From: JACCVG01 sp963790245
GTDB lineage: Bacteria > Actinomycetota > Thermoleophilia > Solirubrobacterales > Thermoleophilaceae
Assembly (NCBI GenBank): GCA_963790245.1
Contig: CAWBNP010000002.1
Location: forward strand, 1,240,001-1,304,000
Direction: 5' to 3'
Length of the DNA: 64,000 nucleotides
Below, one piece after another: positions 37,132 through 45,133 of this stretch. Each line of letters starts with the position of its first letter. Positions within the stretch are counted from its first letter, which is position 1. The notes beneath the pieces were generated by a model. That model was not told the DNA's origin. It worked only from the letters and a program-made list of their open reading frames with translations, and searched no databases. The translations under genes were made by a program, and so were the position numbers.

Positions 37132-37352
37132 TGCGCGAGCTTGGCCCGGGCGGCCTCGTCCGCACCCTCGGGTGCAGTCGGCGGCGGCAGGTTGGGAGAC
37201 CGGGGCGCGTAGTAGTCGCGATCCTCGGGCTCGATCACGCGGGAAACCCGGTCGCCGATGCGCAGCACCGTGTTGAGGAGCGGCTGCGCGAGGCGGATCA
37301 CGCTCTCGATCTGATCACGGCGGCGCAGCTGATCGGGCGTCAGGCGGGGCAC
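37128..37352 (-). CDS. Small hypothetical protein
   Basis: 74 residues from GTG 37352; an ATG at 37418 is in frame but would overlap the divergent reductase gene. The protein has an amphipathic helix region 'DQIESVIRLAQPLLNTVLRIGDRVSRVIE' (in part) and a proline-rich acidic tail 'RSPNLPPPTAPEGADE'. It has no signal peptide. The stop overlaps the start of the membrane-protein gene downstream (ATGA), suggesting the two work together. Unknown function. Confidence 0.5.
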   Translation of the reverse strand: MPRLTPDQLRRRDQIESVIRLAQPLLNTVLRIGDRVSRVIEPEDRDYYAPRSPNLPPPTAPEGADEAARAKLAQ

Positions 37353-37393
37353 AAGCGCGACGATAACGACCGCCGCAGTATCGTGCCGCCGAG

Positions 37394-38512
37394 ATGACGG
37401 TCGTTCTCTATGGCGCAACCGGGTACACCGGCCGGCTGGTCACCGACGAGCTCGTTGCCCGCGGAGTTCCGTTCATCCTCGGCGGCCGCCGCGAGGAGGC
37501 CCTGCGTGAGCTCTCGGCGAGCCGCGGCAAGGGCGCCGAGATCCGCGTCGCGAGCGTCGACGATCCCGCCTCGATGCGCGCCCTGATGGAGGGCTGCGAC
37601 GTCGTGATCAACTGTGCCGGCCCGTTCTCGCTGGCCGGGGAGACGGTCGTCGCGGCGGCCGTCGACACGGCCACTCACTACGTCGACTCGACCGGCGAGC
37701 AGACCTACATGCAGGCGGTCTTCGAGCGCCACGGCCCGGCCGCCGAGCGGGCCGGCGTCGCACTGGTCCCCGCGATGGCATTCGACTACGTCCCCGGAGA
37801 CTGCATCGCGCGGCTGACGGCCACCGGGCTCGAGCCGCTGCGCGAGCTGCGGCTCTTCTACGCGGTCAGCGCCTTCGGGGCGACGCGCGGCACGCTGCGC
37901 TCCGCGCTCGAGATGCTCAAGGGCGGCGACATCGTCTACGAGGACGGCGACTGGTCACCTGCGTCGAGCTTCGTCGCCCCCGAGCGGTTCGAGTTCCCGG
38001 CGCCGCTCGGCCTCAAGGCGGTCTCCAAGTACCCCTCGGGGGAGATCGTCACCGTCCCCCGGCACACCCAGACGCGCAAGGTCACCGCTCGGATCGCCTC
38101 CGAGGCGTTCGTCCCGAGCCCGCGACTCGCCGGCGCGCTGCCCTACATGACGCCGTTCATCTCGGCCGCGCTCAGAACTCCCCTGCGGGGGGCGCTTAAT
38201 CGCGCGATCGACCGGCTGCCCGAGGGACCTGAGCTCGAGCAGCGCCGCAGTGCCGCCTTCACCGTTGTCGCCGTTGCCCACGCCGAGGACGGCCGCACCC
38301 GGCGGGGAGTGGTCCGCGGAAGCGACGTCTACGGGATCACGGCCGTCTCGCTGGTGCGGGCGGCGGAGCTGATGTCGGCGCCCGGATACAGTGCGCGCGG
38401 CGCGCTCGGCCCGGCCGCCGCCTTCGACCCGGCCGCGTTCCTCGACCTGCTCGGCGAGCACCATGGGGTCAGCTGGGAGCTCGAGTCGCTCGGCGCGCCC
38501 GCCGTCTCCTGA
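37394..38512 (+). CDS. Saccharopine dehydrogenase-like NADP-binding protein
   Basis: A 372-residue protein with an N-terminal Rossmann fold 'VVLYGATGYTGRLVTDELVARG'. The conserved 'CDVVINCAGPFSLAGETVV' and 'HYVDSTGEQ' segments are shared with the saccharopine reductase-like and trans-acting enoyl reductase group. Lysine metabolism is unlikely; reduction of a lipid or polyketide-type substrate is more plausible but inferred. Its stop overlaps the ATG of the ACT-domain gene by one base. Confidence 0.87.
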   Translation: MTVVLYGATGYTGRLVTDELVARGVPFILGGRREEALRELSASRGKGAEIRVASVDDPASMRALMEGCDVVINCAGPFSLAGETVVAAAVDTATHYVDSTGEQTYMQAVFERHGPAAERAGVALVPAMAFDYVPGDCIARLTATGLEPLRELRLFYAVSAFGATRGTLRSALEMLKGGDIVYEDGDWSPASSFVAPERFEFPAPLGLKAVSKYPSGEIVTVPRHTQTRKVTARIASEAFVPSPRLAGALPYMTPFISAALRTPLRGALNRAIDRLPEGPELEQRRSAAFTVVAVAHAEDGRTRRGVVRGSDVYGITAVSLVRAAELMSAPGYSARGALGPAAAFDPAAFLDLLGEHHGVSWELESLGAPAVS

Positions 38513-39048
38513 TGCGTTCTTTCGCCCTCTCCGCGCTCGGCAGCGACCGGCCCGGAATCGTCGCGGGAGTCTCGCGCGTGCTGCTCGAGCACGAGATCAA
38601 CATCGAGGACTCCCAGATGACGATCCTGCGCGGCCATTTCGCGATGACCCTGATCGTCGCGACCGCGGACGAGCTCGACCAGCAGCGGCTGCTCGCAGAT
38701 CTCGAGCGCACGCGCAGCGAGCTCGGACTCGACGCAGTGACCCTGAACGAGATCGCCGACACCGGCGACGGCGCTCCCGAGCCCTCGCACATCGTCTCGG
38801 TCTACGGGGTGGACCATCCCGGCATCGTCCACGCGGTCTCGACCGCCCTCGCCGAGCGGTCGGTCAGCATCACCGACCTCGAGACGCGCGTCCTGGGCGA
38901 TCAATCCAACCCGCTCTACATGATGGTGATCGAGGTCGCGCTTCCGGGCTCGTCGGGGTCCGCTGAGCTCGATGAGCTGCTGGCACGGATCGGGGAGGAG
39001 CAGGACGTCGAGATCACGGCTCGGCCGCTCGAGCAGGACGTCCTCTGA
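38512..39048 (+). CDS. Double ACT-domain protein (GcvR-like)
   Basis: A 178-residue cytoplasmic protein made of two ACT domains: residues 1-85 ('ALGSDRPGIVAGVSRVLLEHEINIED') and 90-170 ('VYGVDHPGIVHAVSTALAERSVSI'; both shown in part). This resembles the GcvR regulator of glycine cleavage and other amino-acid-sensing proteins. Ligand binding between the domains is expected. It lies between a reductase gene and the deformylase gene, all closely spaced. Confidence 0.85.
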   Translation: MRSFALSALGSDRPGIVAGVSRVLLEHEINIEDSQMTILRGHFAMTLIVATADELDQQRLLADLERTRSELGLDAVTLNEIADTGDGAPEPSHIVSVYGVDHPGIVHAVSTALAERSVSITDLETRVLGDQSNPLYMMVIEVALPGSSGSAELDELLARIGEEQDVEITARPLEQDVL

Positions 39049-39062
39049 CGGCTCGTGAGGTC

Positions 39063-39548
39063 TTGCGCTTCCCGCATCCCGCGCTCAAGCGGGAGGCGAG
39101 CCCGGTTGCCGAATCGGAGTTGGGGGACGCCCGCGAGGTTGCCGAGGCCCTCACGGCCACGATGCGCAGCTTCCCCGGCTGCGTCGGGATCGCCGCCAAC
39201 CAGATTGGCGAGCTGAGCCGGGTGATCGTGGTCGACATCTCGGTCAACCCCAAGGCGACGACCAAGAGCGGGCTGCTCCAGCTCTTCAACCCCGTGATCG
39301 TTGCGAGCGAGGGTTCGGAGGTGGCGCGCGAGGGCTGTCTCTCGATCCCCGACTACACCGCCAACGTACGCCGCGCGACCTCGATCGTCGTCGAAGCCCT
39401 GTCCCCGAGCGGCGAGCCGCTCAGGCTCGAGACCGACGGCTTCGAGGCGCGCTGCCTGATCCACGAGATCGACCACCTCGACGGCTTGCTGTTCCTCGAT
39501 CGCGTCGACTCCCTGACAAGCGACGTCTTCCGGCGCAAGAAGCGCTGA
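39063..39548 (+). CDS. def: Peptide deformylase
   Basis: A metalloenzyme that removes the formyl group from new protein N-termini. All three motifs are present: 'GCVGIAANQIG' (family GxGLAAxQ), 'EGCLSIP' with the metal Cys, and 'HEIDHLDG' with the two metal His and catalytic Glu. The start is uncertain. TTG 39063 gives 161 residues but would cut the normal N-terminal strand short. In frame upstream the only candidate is CTG 39045, which overlaps the previous stop and has AGGA six bases before it, giving 'LTAREVLRFPHP'. Confidence 0.94.
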   Translation: MRFPHPALKREASPVAESELGDAREVAEALTATMRSFPGCVGIAANQIGELSRVIVVDISVNPKATTKSGLLQLFNPVIVASEGSEVAREGCLSIPDYTANVRRATSIVVEALSPSGEPLRLETDGFEARCLIHEIDHLDGLLFLDRVDSLTSDVFRRKKR

Positions 39549-39572
39549 TCCGCCCCAGGCTAGACTGGGGGC

Positions 39573-39851
39573 ATGTCCTCTGAAGACCCATTCGGCGGCC
39601 TGTTCGGAGATCCGGACGAGCTGCGGCGCCGGTTCGCAGAGATGGCCGAGCAGATGCAGGGCGCCCAGAAGGTCGCTTGGGCCGACAACGCGATCAAGCT
39701 GGCGGTCGACATGACCGTCGCCGGGATCAACCGGCTCAACCTCCAGGGCAACGCCGAGCAGCAGGCGGAGGAGATCCGAGCGGCGATGCGGATGCTCTTC
39801 CCCGAGGCCGTGATGCTCGTTCGGGACGCCCGCGAGGGCTTCGGAACCTAG
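39573..39851 (+). CDS. Small hypothetical protein
   Basis: A 92-residue protein without signal peptide. A Gly/Phe-rich start 'DPFGGLFGDPDELRRRF' is followed by helical segments 'EMAEQMQGAQKVAW', 'NAIKLAVDMTVAGINRL' and 'QQAEEIRAAMRMLFPEAVMLV'. No family was recognised; the composition suggests a helical adaptor or subunit. It lies 24 bases after the deformylase and its stop overlaps the convergent hydrolase gene. Confidence 0.65.
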   Translation: MSSEDPFGGLFGDPDELRRRFAEMAEQMQGAQKVAWADNAIKLAVDMTVAGINRLNLQGNAEQQAEEIRAAMRMLFPEAVMLVRDAREGFGT

Positions 39852-41425
39852 CGCGCGACGTCGACGAGCGCCGTCGAGCGTGTTCCCTGTGCCGCGTCGG
39901 CATTGCGGGCAGCAGCGAGAACCTTCACCCGGCCCAGCCGCTCCAACCGACCGGTGTCCCGGCCGCTCAGGGGCACGACCAGCCGGCGTGCCTTTCCGGG
40001 CTGCAGCCGATACTCGCGCTTGCGTCCCTTCCCGGCTCGGGCGAAGCCTCGACACGCTTCGGCTCCGCCCGCCGGGGAGAGCGGCGGACAGCTCACCCGC
40101 AGCGCCAGCTTGCGATCGGAGGGCGCTTCGCGCTTGGCCGCGGCGATCGTCGTCGCCCGCGCCCGCGCGGGTCCGGCCGGGGGTAGCGGCGGGAGGTCCT
40201 GGGGCTCGGTGAACTGATCGGGCTCGCGGAACGCGTCGAACAGACCGCGATCGCCGTCGGCGCCCGAAACATTCCCAGCCTTCTCCGGGTCGGGCTCCGG
40301 CCGAACGCGCTGGTCGGTGATCGCACCGAGGATCATCTTGAACAGGCGGCTCTGGTACCCCTCGCCGCCGCCGGTCGGGATGAACGAGGTCTCGAGCCCC
40401 GTCCGGACGACGGTCAGATCCTGGCTCGGGAACACGGCGACCACCTGCCCGAACAGGCCGGCGTAGTAGTAGAAGTCGTGCGGCAACCCCGGAAAGCTGC
40501 GTTCATCGGAGACCGGGCGCGTGTTGACGCGCGGTGAGACGCACGGCTTGCCGGCGTTGAGCCAGATCAGCCAGCCATAGCAGCCGTTGGTCTCGGTCGG
40601 GGTCAGCGCTTCGCGGACGACATCACGCGCGAGCAGTCGCCGGCCGCGCCAGACACCGTCGAGCCGCATCAGCTCGCCGAGCCGCGCGTAGTCGCCGGGC
40701 TTCATGTTGAGATCGAAGAACCCCTGCGTCGTGCCCGCCCGATCACGGCCCCAGCGCCAGCTCCCAGGCTCGATTCCGAGCGGGGTGAACAGCTCGCGCG
40801 AGACGAACTTCTGGAAGTCCTCGCCCGCCGCGCGCTCGACCGACTCGGCGAGCAGCGTCGGACCGCTCTGGGAATACTCGTAGTAGGTCCCGGGTCGCTT
40901 CTCCACGGCGACCGTCAGCGCCTCATGAATCCGATCCGGCATAAAGATGTTGTAGTCGCGGAAGAAGTTCCAGTGCAGACCGCTGGTCATCGTCAGCAGG
41001 TCTTCCATCGTGATCTCGCCGTGCGCCCGGTCGGCCTCGCCGATCACCGAGCCGAGCGGGTCATCGGGGCTGATCAGCCCGAGCGTCATCGCGCGGGCGA
41101 AGGCGAGCGCGGTTATCGACTTCGCCAGCGAGTAGCTCTGGAACTGCGTGTTGCGGTTGAGCGGCGCGAGGCGATCCTCGGCGACCAGGCACCCGTGGCG
41201 ATAGACCGAGACGGCGAACGACAGCTCCGAGCTGCCGTAGTCGAGCGCGCGCTGGAGCTTGGCGGGATCCATTCCCGATGCGCTCGGGTTGCTGCGCTCC
41301 CAGTCCCCGCCGAGCGGTTCGTCGCAACTCTTGGCCGCCGAGGCGGGGGTCGCGCCGATCGCCGCGAGGACGGCTGCGATGACGACAGCAGTCGATAGCC
41401 GGTTCTTCCGTGAACTCGCCCCCAT
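39848..41425 (-). CDS. Secreted serine hydrolase, beta-lactamase (class C-like) family
   Basis: A 525-residue protein with a signal peptide (cleavage near 'ATPASAA'). The beta-lactamase fold spans about residues 45-385: SxxK is 'SLAK' in 'QSYSLAKSI' and the Tyr motif is 'YSQ' in 'YEYSQSGP'. Likely an esterase or D-aminopeptidase-type enzyme rather than a drug-resistance lactamase, as is usual for this architecture. A 130-residue C-terminal extension, basic and low in complexity, looks like a separate wall-associated or beta-sandwich domain. No ribosome-binding site was noted. Confidence 0.87.
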   Translation of the reverse strand: MGASSRKNRLSTAVVIAAVLAAIGATPASAAKSCDEPLGGDWERSNPSASGMDPAKLQRALDYGSSELSFAVSVYRHGCLVAEDRLAPLNRNTQFQSYSLAKSITALAFARAMTLGLISPDDPLGSVIGEADRAHGEITMEDLLTMTSGLHWNFFRDYNIFMPDRIHEALTVAVEKRPGTYYEYSQSGPTLLAESVERAAGEDFQKFVSRELFTPLGIEPGSWRWGRDRAGTTQGFFDLNMKPGDYARLGELMRLDGVWRGRRLLARDVVREALTPTETNGCYGWLIWLNAGKPCVSPRVNTRPVSDERSFPGLPHDFYYYAGLFGQVVAVFPSQDLTVVRTGLETSFIPTGGGEGYQSRLFKMILGAITDQRVRPEPDPEKAGNVSGADGDRGLFDAFREPDQFTEPQDLPPLPPAGPARARATTIAAAKREAPSDRKLALRVSCPPLSPAGGAEACRGFARAGKGRKREYRLQPGKARRLVVPLSGRDTGRLERLGRVKVLAAARNADAAQGTRSTALVDVAR

Positions 41426-41446
41426 GGAGCCAGTGTAGAGAGGGCC

Positions 41447-42436
41447 CTATCGCTCGGCGGCAGCGGCCTTCTCGGCCTCGCGCTCGCTCCGCCCGCGGTC
41501 GATGATGTCGCGGAAGCTGCGGAAGCCGAACAGGAAGAAGATCGATCCGAACCCGATCGCGAACATCGTCGTCGCGATCGCGACCTGCTGACCGACGGAG
41601 TAGGCAGCGACGGTCGCGCTCGCCGCCGCCGTCGCGAGCACCTGGACCAGCAGGGCCTGCTGGACCCCGGCGCCCTGGGGTGTGATCGGGACGAGCGCAC
41701 CGACCGCGTTGACGCCCAGCACCAGCAGGACGTTGTGGACCGAGCCGCCCACGTGGAACGCGTTCAGGAGCAACCAGAAGGCTGTGAAGCGGAAGCCCCA
41801 GCCGAGCAGTTGCACGGCGAACACCTCGCGCACGTAGCGTCGGCGGTCGCGCAGGATCGTCACCCCCTGGCGCATCCGCGCCCAGAAGGCTTGGATCCGG
41901 GCCGAGAGCAGGCCGAGCGTCACGAGCGCGCCGACGAACAGCAGGGTGATCACGAACAGCCCCAGCTGCGGGTCGCGGATGAAGACTCCGAGATCGGGCG
42001 AGATCTGGGACAGATCGGGCAACGACGGGAAGACGCCCTGACTGAAGGCGAAGGTCAGGATGAAGACCGCCATCACGGCGTCGAAGATCAGCTCGACGCT
42101 CATGCTCGAGACGACCGCCGGGTAAGTGGAGTTGGGAACCGACGTCTTGGTCAGGAACAGCCGCACGATGTCTCCCGAACGGGCGGGGATCACGCTGTTG
42201 AACCCATAGCCCGCCATGTACGCGCCCCAGATGTAGCGGAAGCCGATCTGCTCGGTCGGATAGGCGACTCGCAGGATGTTGAACGAGGCCCGTGCCCGCA
42301 GCGACTGGTAGATGACGAACGCCGTGAGACCTGCGAGCAGGGCGAGGAAATCGACCGCCGCGAGGTTCGACCAGAAGGACCCGATCGCGTCGAAGACCGA
42401 GCCGATCGTCTCGAGGATGCCGGCGATCGGAATCAC
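41447..42436 (-). CDS. Lysylphosphatidylglycerol synthase TM-region / flippase-like membrane protein
   Basis: A 329-residue protein with about eight membrane helices of the PF03706 type. Typical features are 'GYGFNSVIPARSGDIVRLFL' and 'LVPITPQGAGVQQALLV', positions where the family has 'P-x-R-x-G-D' and 'P-G-G-x-G'. The aminoacyl-transferase domain of MprF is absent, so it is a stand-alone membrane module, possibly a lipid or lipid-linked sugar translocator. GTG 42436 overlaps the stop of mutM (GTGA), so the two genes are coupled although functionally unrelated. Confidence 0.85.
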   Translation of the reverse strand: MIPIAGILETIGSVFDAIGSFWSNLAAVDFLALLAGLTAFVIYQSLRARASFNILRVAYPTEQIGFRYIWGAYMAGYGFNSVIPARSGDIVRLFLTKTSVPNSTYPAVVSSMSVELIFDAVMAVFILTFAFSQGVFPSLPDLSQISPDLGVFIRDPQLGLFVITLLFVGALVTLGLLSARIQAFWARMRQGVTILRDRRRYVREVFAVQLLGWGFRFTAFWLLLNAFHVGGSVHNVLLVLGVNAVGALVPITPQGAGVQQALLVQVLATAAASATVAAYSVGQQVAIATTMFAIGFGSIFFLFGFRSFRDIIDRGRSEREAEKAAAAER

Positions 42437-43281
42437 TTCAGCAGCCGCGAGAGGCGGCGATCCTTGAGCACCCGCCCGCCGGTCTGCTCGGCGGGGCAGT
42501 AGGTCGTCGTATGCTCGGCGAAGAAGACCGCCTCGAGCGTCGTCCCGCAGCGCGGGCACGGCTCACCGTGACGCGCGTGGACCTTGAGCGGCATCGGCGC
42601 CTTGTCGGGGAGTCCTTCGCCGATCACCTCCTCGTAATGGTCGATCGCCGCACCGAGCACCGAATCACAGGCGAGCCGCAACCGCTCGACATCGGCCTCC
42701 TCCAGCTCCGATCCCTTGCGAAACGGCGAGAGCTGCGCCTCCCAGAGGATCTCGTCGACCCACGAGCGGCCGATCCCCGCGATCGTCCGCTGATCGCGTA
42801 GCAGCGGGTGGAGGTGCCGCGGCTGGCCGATCAGCGCCGCGAACCGCTCCGGGTCCAAGGCCGGCCAGGCCTCGGGGCCGAGTGTCGCGACCATCTCATC
42901 CTCGCCGACCGCTTCGGAGGCCACCAGCTTGACCCAGGCGCGCTGCCTGGTGCCGAACTCGCGCAACCGCAGCTCGCGGCCGTCCTTGACCCGCACAAGC
43001 AGGCGCGACGCACGGTCGCGCAGCGAGGCGCGCTTGTCGAACACCCCGATCCGCCCGGCCGACATCAGGTGGATGAGCAGCGCGAGGTCGCCGAACTCGA
43101 CGACCGGCATCTTGCCGACCCGACCGACGGCGGTCAGCTCCCGGCCGACGATCGCCTCGAGCGGCGGATCGAAGCTCTTCATGGTGTTGAGCCCGGGAGC
43201 GAGCGCCGACTCGACGACCGCTCCGCGCAGCGCGCTCTGAAGGCGACGGGTCGCGATCTCCACCTCTGGTAGCTCGGGCAT
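42433..43281 (-). CDS. Formamidopyrimidine-DNA glycosylase family protein (MutM/Nei) with altered zinc finger
   Basis: A 282-residue base-excision-repair glycosylase/AP lyase. The N-terminus 'PELPEVE' has catalytic Pro2 and Glu3, Lys57 lies in 'RVGKMP', and the H2TH region includes 'GIGRSWVDEILWEAQLSP'. The C-terminal zinc finger has C242, C245 and C262, but the fourth Cys of the C-x2-C-x16-C-x2-C pattern is Glu265 ('CPAEQTGG' instead of 'CPxCQTGG'). The adjoining 'LKDRRLSRLLK' end resembles the actinobacterial second Fpg-like group. Lesion specificity is not predictable. Confidence 0.9.
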   Translation of the reverse strand: MPELPEVEIATRRLQSALRGAVVESALAPGLNTMKSFDPPLEAIVGRELTAVGRVGKMPVVEFGDLALLIHLMSAGRIGVFDKRASLRDRASRLLVRVKDGRELRLREFGTRQRAWVKLVASEAVGEDEMVATLGPEAWPALDPERFAALIGQPRHLHPLLRDQRTIAGIGRSWVDEILWEAQLSPFRKGSELEEADVERLRLACDSVLGAAIDHYEEVIGEGLPDKAPMPLKVHARHGEPCPRCGTTLEAVFFAEHTTTYCPAEQTGGRVLKDRRLSRLLK

Positions 43282-43308
43282 CAGTTCGAGGCTACCCTGA
43301 CCGTTCCA

Positions 43309-43767
43309 ATGCGGATCGCCGTCTCAACCGACGAGCGCACCGGCGTCTCCGAGCGGCTGGTAGACGAGCTGCGCCGGCGCGGTCACGAGCTCGACCTGCA
43401 CGGTGCGCTATCCGAGGGGCAGCGCAGCGACTGGGCGTGGGCGAGCGAGGCGGCCGCGCGGGCGGTCTCCGAGCAGCGCGCCGACCAGGCCGTCGTCTGC
43501 TGCTGGACCGGCACCGGCGCCGCGATCGCGGCCAACAAGGTGCCTGGCGTGCGGGCCGCGCTGTGCGGCGATGCCCAGACCGCAGCGGGAGCGCGGCGCT
43601 GGAACGACGCCAACGTGCTCGCACTGTCCCTGCGCTCCATCAGCGAGGCGCTGCTCGACGAGATCCTCGATGCCTGGTTCAGCGCCCACGCCAGCCCCGA
43701 CCCCGAGGACCGCGCCAACGTCGAGCACCTCGACGAGATAGCGGGCCACGGACGGCTCGAGGGCTGA
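43309..43767 (+). CDS. RpiB/LacA/LacB-family sugar-phosphate isomerase-like protein
   Basis: A 152-residue Rossmann-like protein. 'AAIAANKVPGVRAALCGDAQTA' (in part) and 'RRWNDANVLAL' are clear family signatures. The usual active-site Cys region CGxGxGM is 'CCWTGTG' here (C64, C65), and the N-terminal 'DHAG' that contributes to the active site is replaced by 'TDERTGV'. It is therefore an RpiB-like paralogue whose reaction is uncertain; a role in the pentose phosphate pathway should not be assumed. It is divergent from mutM, 27 bases apart. Confidence 0.85.
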   Translation: MRIAVSTDERTGVSERLVDELRRRGHELDLHGALSEGQRSDWAWASEAAARAVSEQRADQAVVCCWTGTGAAIAANKVPGVRAALCGDAQTAAGARRWNDANVLALSLRSISEALLDEILDAWFSAHASPDPEDRANVEHLDEIAGHGRLEG

Positions 43768-43783
43768 ATAGCATCGCGCGGCA

Positions 43784-44698
43784 ATGAGCGGGAACAAGCG
43801 GTTCATCGTGCTGGCCCTCGTGCTCGTGCTCGTCGGGGCAGCGGGCATATTCGCCTATATGGCCGAGCGCGAAACGGCCGCGGCCACCCTCGGTGACGGC
43901 CAGATCGTCGAGCTGCCCGGCCCCGATCTGCACGTAAGGCAACAGGGCCCGCGGAACGGCTCCCAGATCGTGCTCCTGCACTGCTACTCCTGCTCGTCGC
44001 GATGGTGGGGCCCGGTGCTCGGCCAGCTGTCGGAGAGCCACCGCGTCACGACGATCGACCTGATCGGTCACGGACACTCCGAGAAGCCGGCCAGCGGGTA
44101 CTCGATTCCCGCGCAGGCCGAGGCCGTCCGTCTCGCGCTCGACTCGCTCGGGATCGATCGCGCGCTGATCGTCGGCCACTCGATGGGCGGCTTCGTCGCG
44201 ACCGCGCTCGCCGAGGGCGACCCGCAACTGTTCGACGGGCTCGTCGCGCTCGGCGTCCCGGCTGAGCGGCGCTATTCGGAGCTGCCGCTGCTCGCCGAGG
44301 TGGGATATTTGCCGGTGATCGGCCCGGCGCTGATGGAGTTGAGCCCCGATCCGGTGCTCGAGAGCGGTCTCAGCCGCGCCTTCGCCCCTGGCTTCGATGT
44401 GCCCGACTACGCCGTCGAGGACTTGCGCGCCATGACCTACCCCGCCTACCGCGACGCGTCACGCAGCGGTCGCGCCTACATCGCCGGGCAACCGCTCCAG
44501 GAACGACTCGCCGATACGGAGTTCCCGATCCTCTACGTCCACGGCATGGCCGACACGCTCGTGGACTCCGCGACGACCGACGCCTGGGCCGCGCTACCGA
44601 ACGCGCGTGTCGAGACGCTGCCCGATGTCGGTCACTCACCCCAGATCGAGCGTCCGCGGGCGACGGCCGAGCTGATCCTCAACTACGGGAACGAGTAG
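43784..44698 (+). CDS. Membrane-anchored alpha/beta hydrolase
   Basis: A 304-residue protein with an N-terminal anchor ('FIVLALVLVLVGAAGIFAYM'). The catalytic triad is visible: Ser in the elbow 'VGHSMGG', Asp in 'HGMADTLVD' and His in 'DVGHSPQ'. An oxyanion-type 'LLHCYSCSSRWW' precedes. It probably acts on small esters or related substrates at the outer membrane surface. It lies 16 bases after the RpiB-like gene and converges on a cupredoxin gene. Confidence 0.9.
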   Translation: MSGNKRFIVLALVLVLVGAAGIFAYMAERETAAATLGDGQIVELPGPDLHVRQQGPRNGSQIVLLHCYSCSSRWWGPVLGQLSESHRVTTIDLIGHGHSEKPASGYSIPAQAEAVRLALDSLGIDRALIVGHSMGGFVATALAEGDPQLFDGLVALGVPAERRYSELPLLAEVGYLPVIGPALMELSPDPVLESGLSRAFAPGFDVPDYAVEDLRAMTYPAYRDASRSGRAYIAGQPLQERLADTEFPILYVHGMADTLVDSATTDAWAALPNARVETLPDVGHSPQIERPRATAELILNYGNE

Positions 44699-44702
44699 GT
44701 AC

Positions 44703-45044
44703 CTATTCGTCCCGGTCCCGGTCCCCGACGATGACCTTGCCCTTCATGTCGTCGGACAGGATGTGGAAGGTGCAGACGTACTTGTAGACACCCTCTCGCT
44801 TGAACTTGTCGGAGGTGAACTCCGACTCCCCGCTCAAGATCGCGTCCATCTCCATCTCGCGCTTGTCCATCGTCACGGTGTGGGTACCTGCGACGTTCCT
44901 CCACTTCACCTTGTCGCCCGCGGAGATCCGGACCTTGGCCGGCGAGAACTCGAAGTCCCGGACCTTGACGGACTCCGAATCGGCAGCCGCGACAGGGGCT
45001 GCGAGGGCGAGCAGGAGCAGGCAGAGGAGGAGAACCCAGGACAC
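44703..45044 (-). CDS. Small secreted cupredoxin
   Basis: 113 residues with a signal peptide (cleavage after 'PVAAA') and a short plastocyanin-like domain. Probable type 1 copper ligands are H55 ('GTHTV'), C91, H94 and M100 ('CTFHILSDDM'). No lipobox, so the protein is free or loosely wall-bound. A soluble electron carrier or copper-binding role is likely. It ends in an acidic 'GDRDRDE'. It is separate from, and not closely similar to, the lipoprotein cupredoxin at 15439. Confidence 0.85.
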   Translation of the reverse strand: MSWVLLLCLLLLALAAPVAAADSESVKVRDFEFSPAKVRISAGDKVKWRNVAGTHTVTMDKREMEMDAILSGESEFTSDKFKREGVYKYVCTFHILSDDMKGKVIVGDRDRDE

Positions 45045-45133
45045 GGTTCGACTGTAGCGAAGGCCCCTGGCCCGCGCGCCACCTGATCGGAATCATCATG
45101 AATTGACGTGTTGGTGCGAGTATCCCGGCCGAG

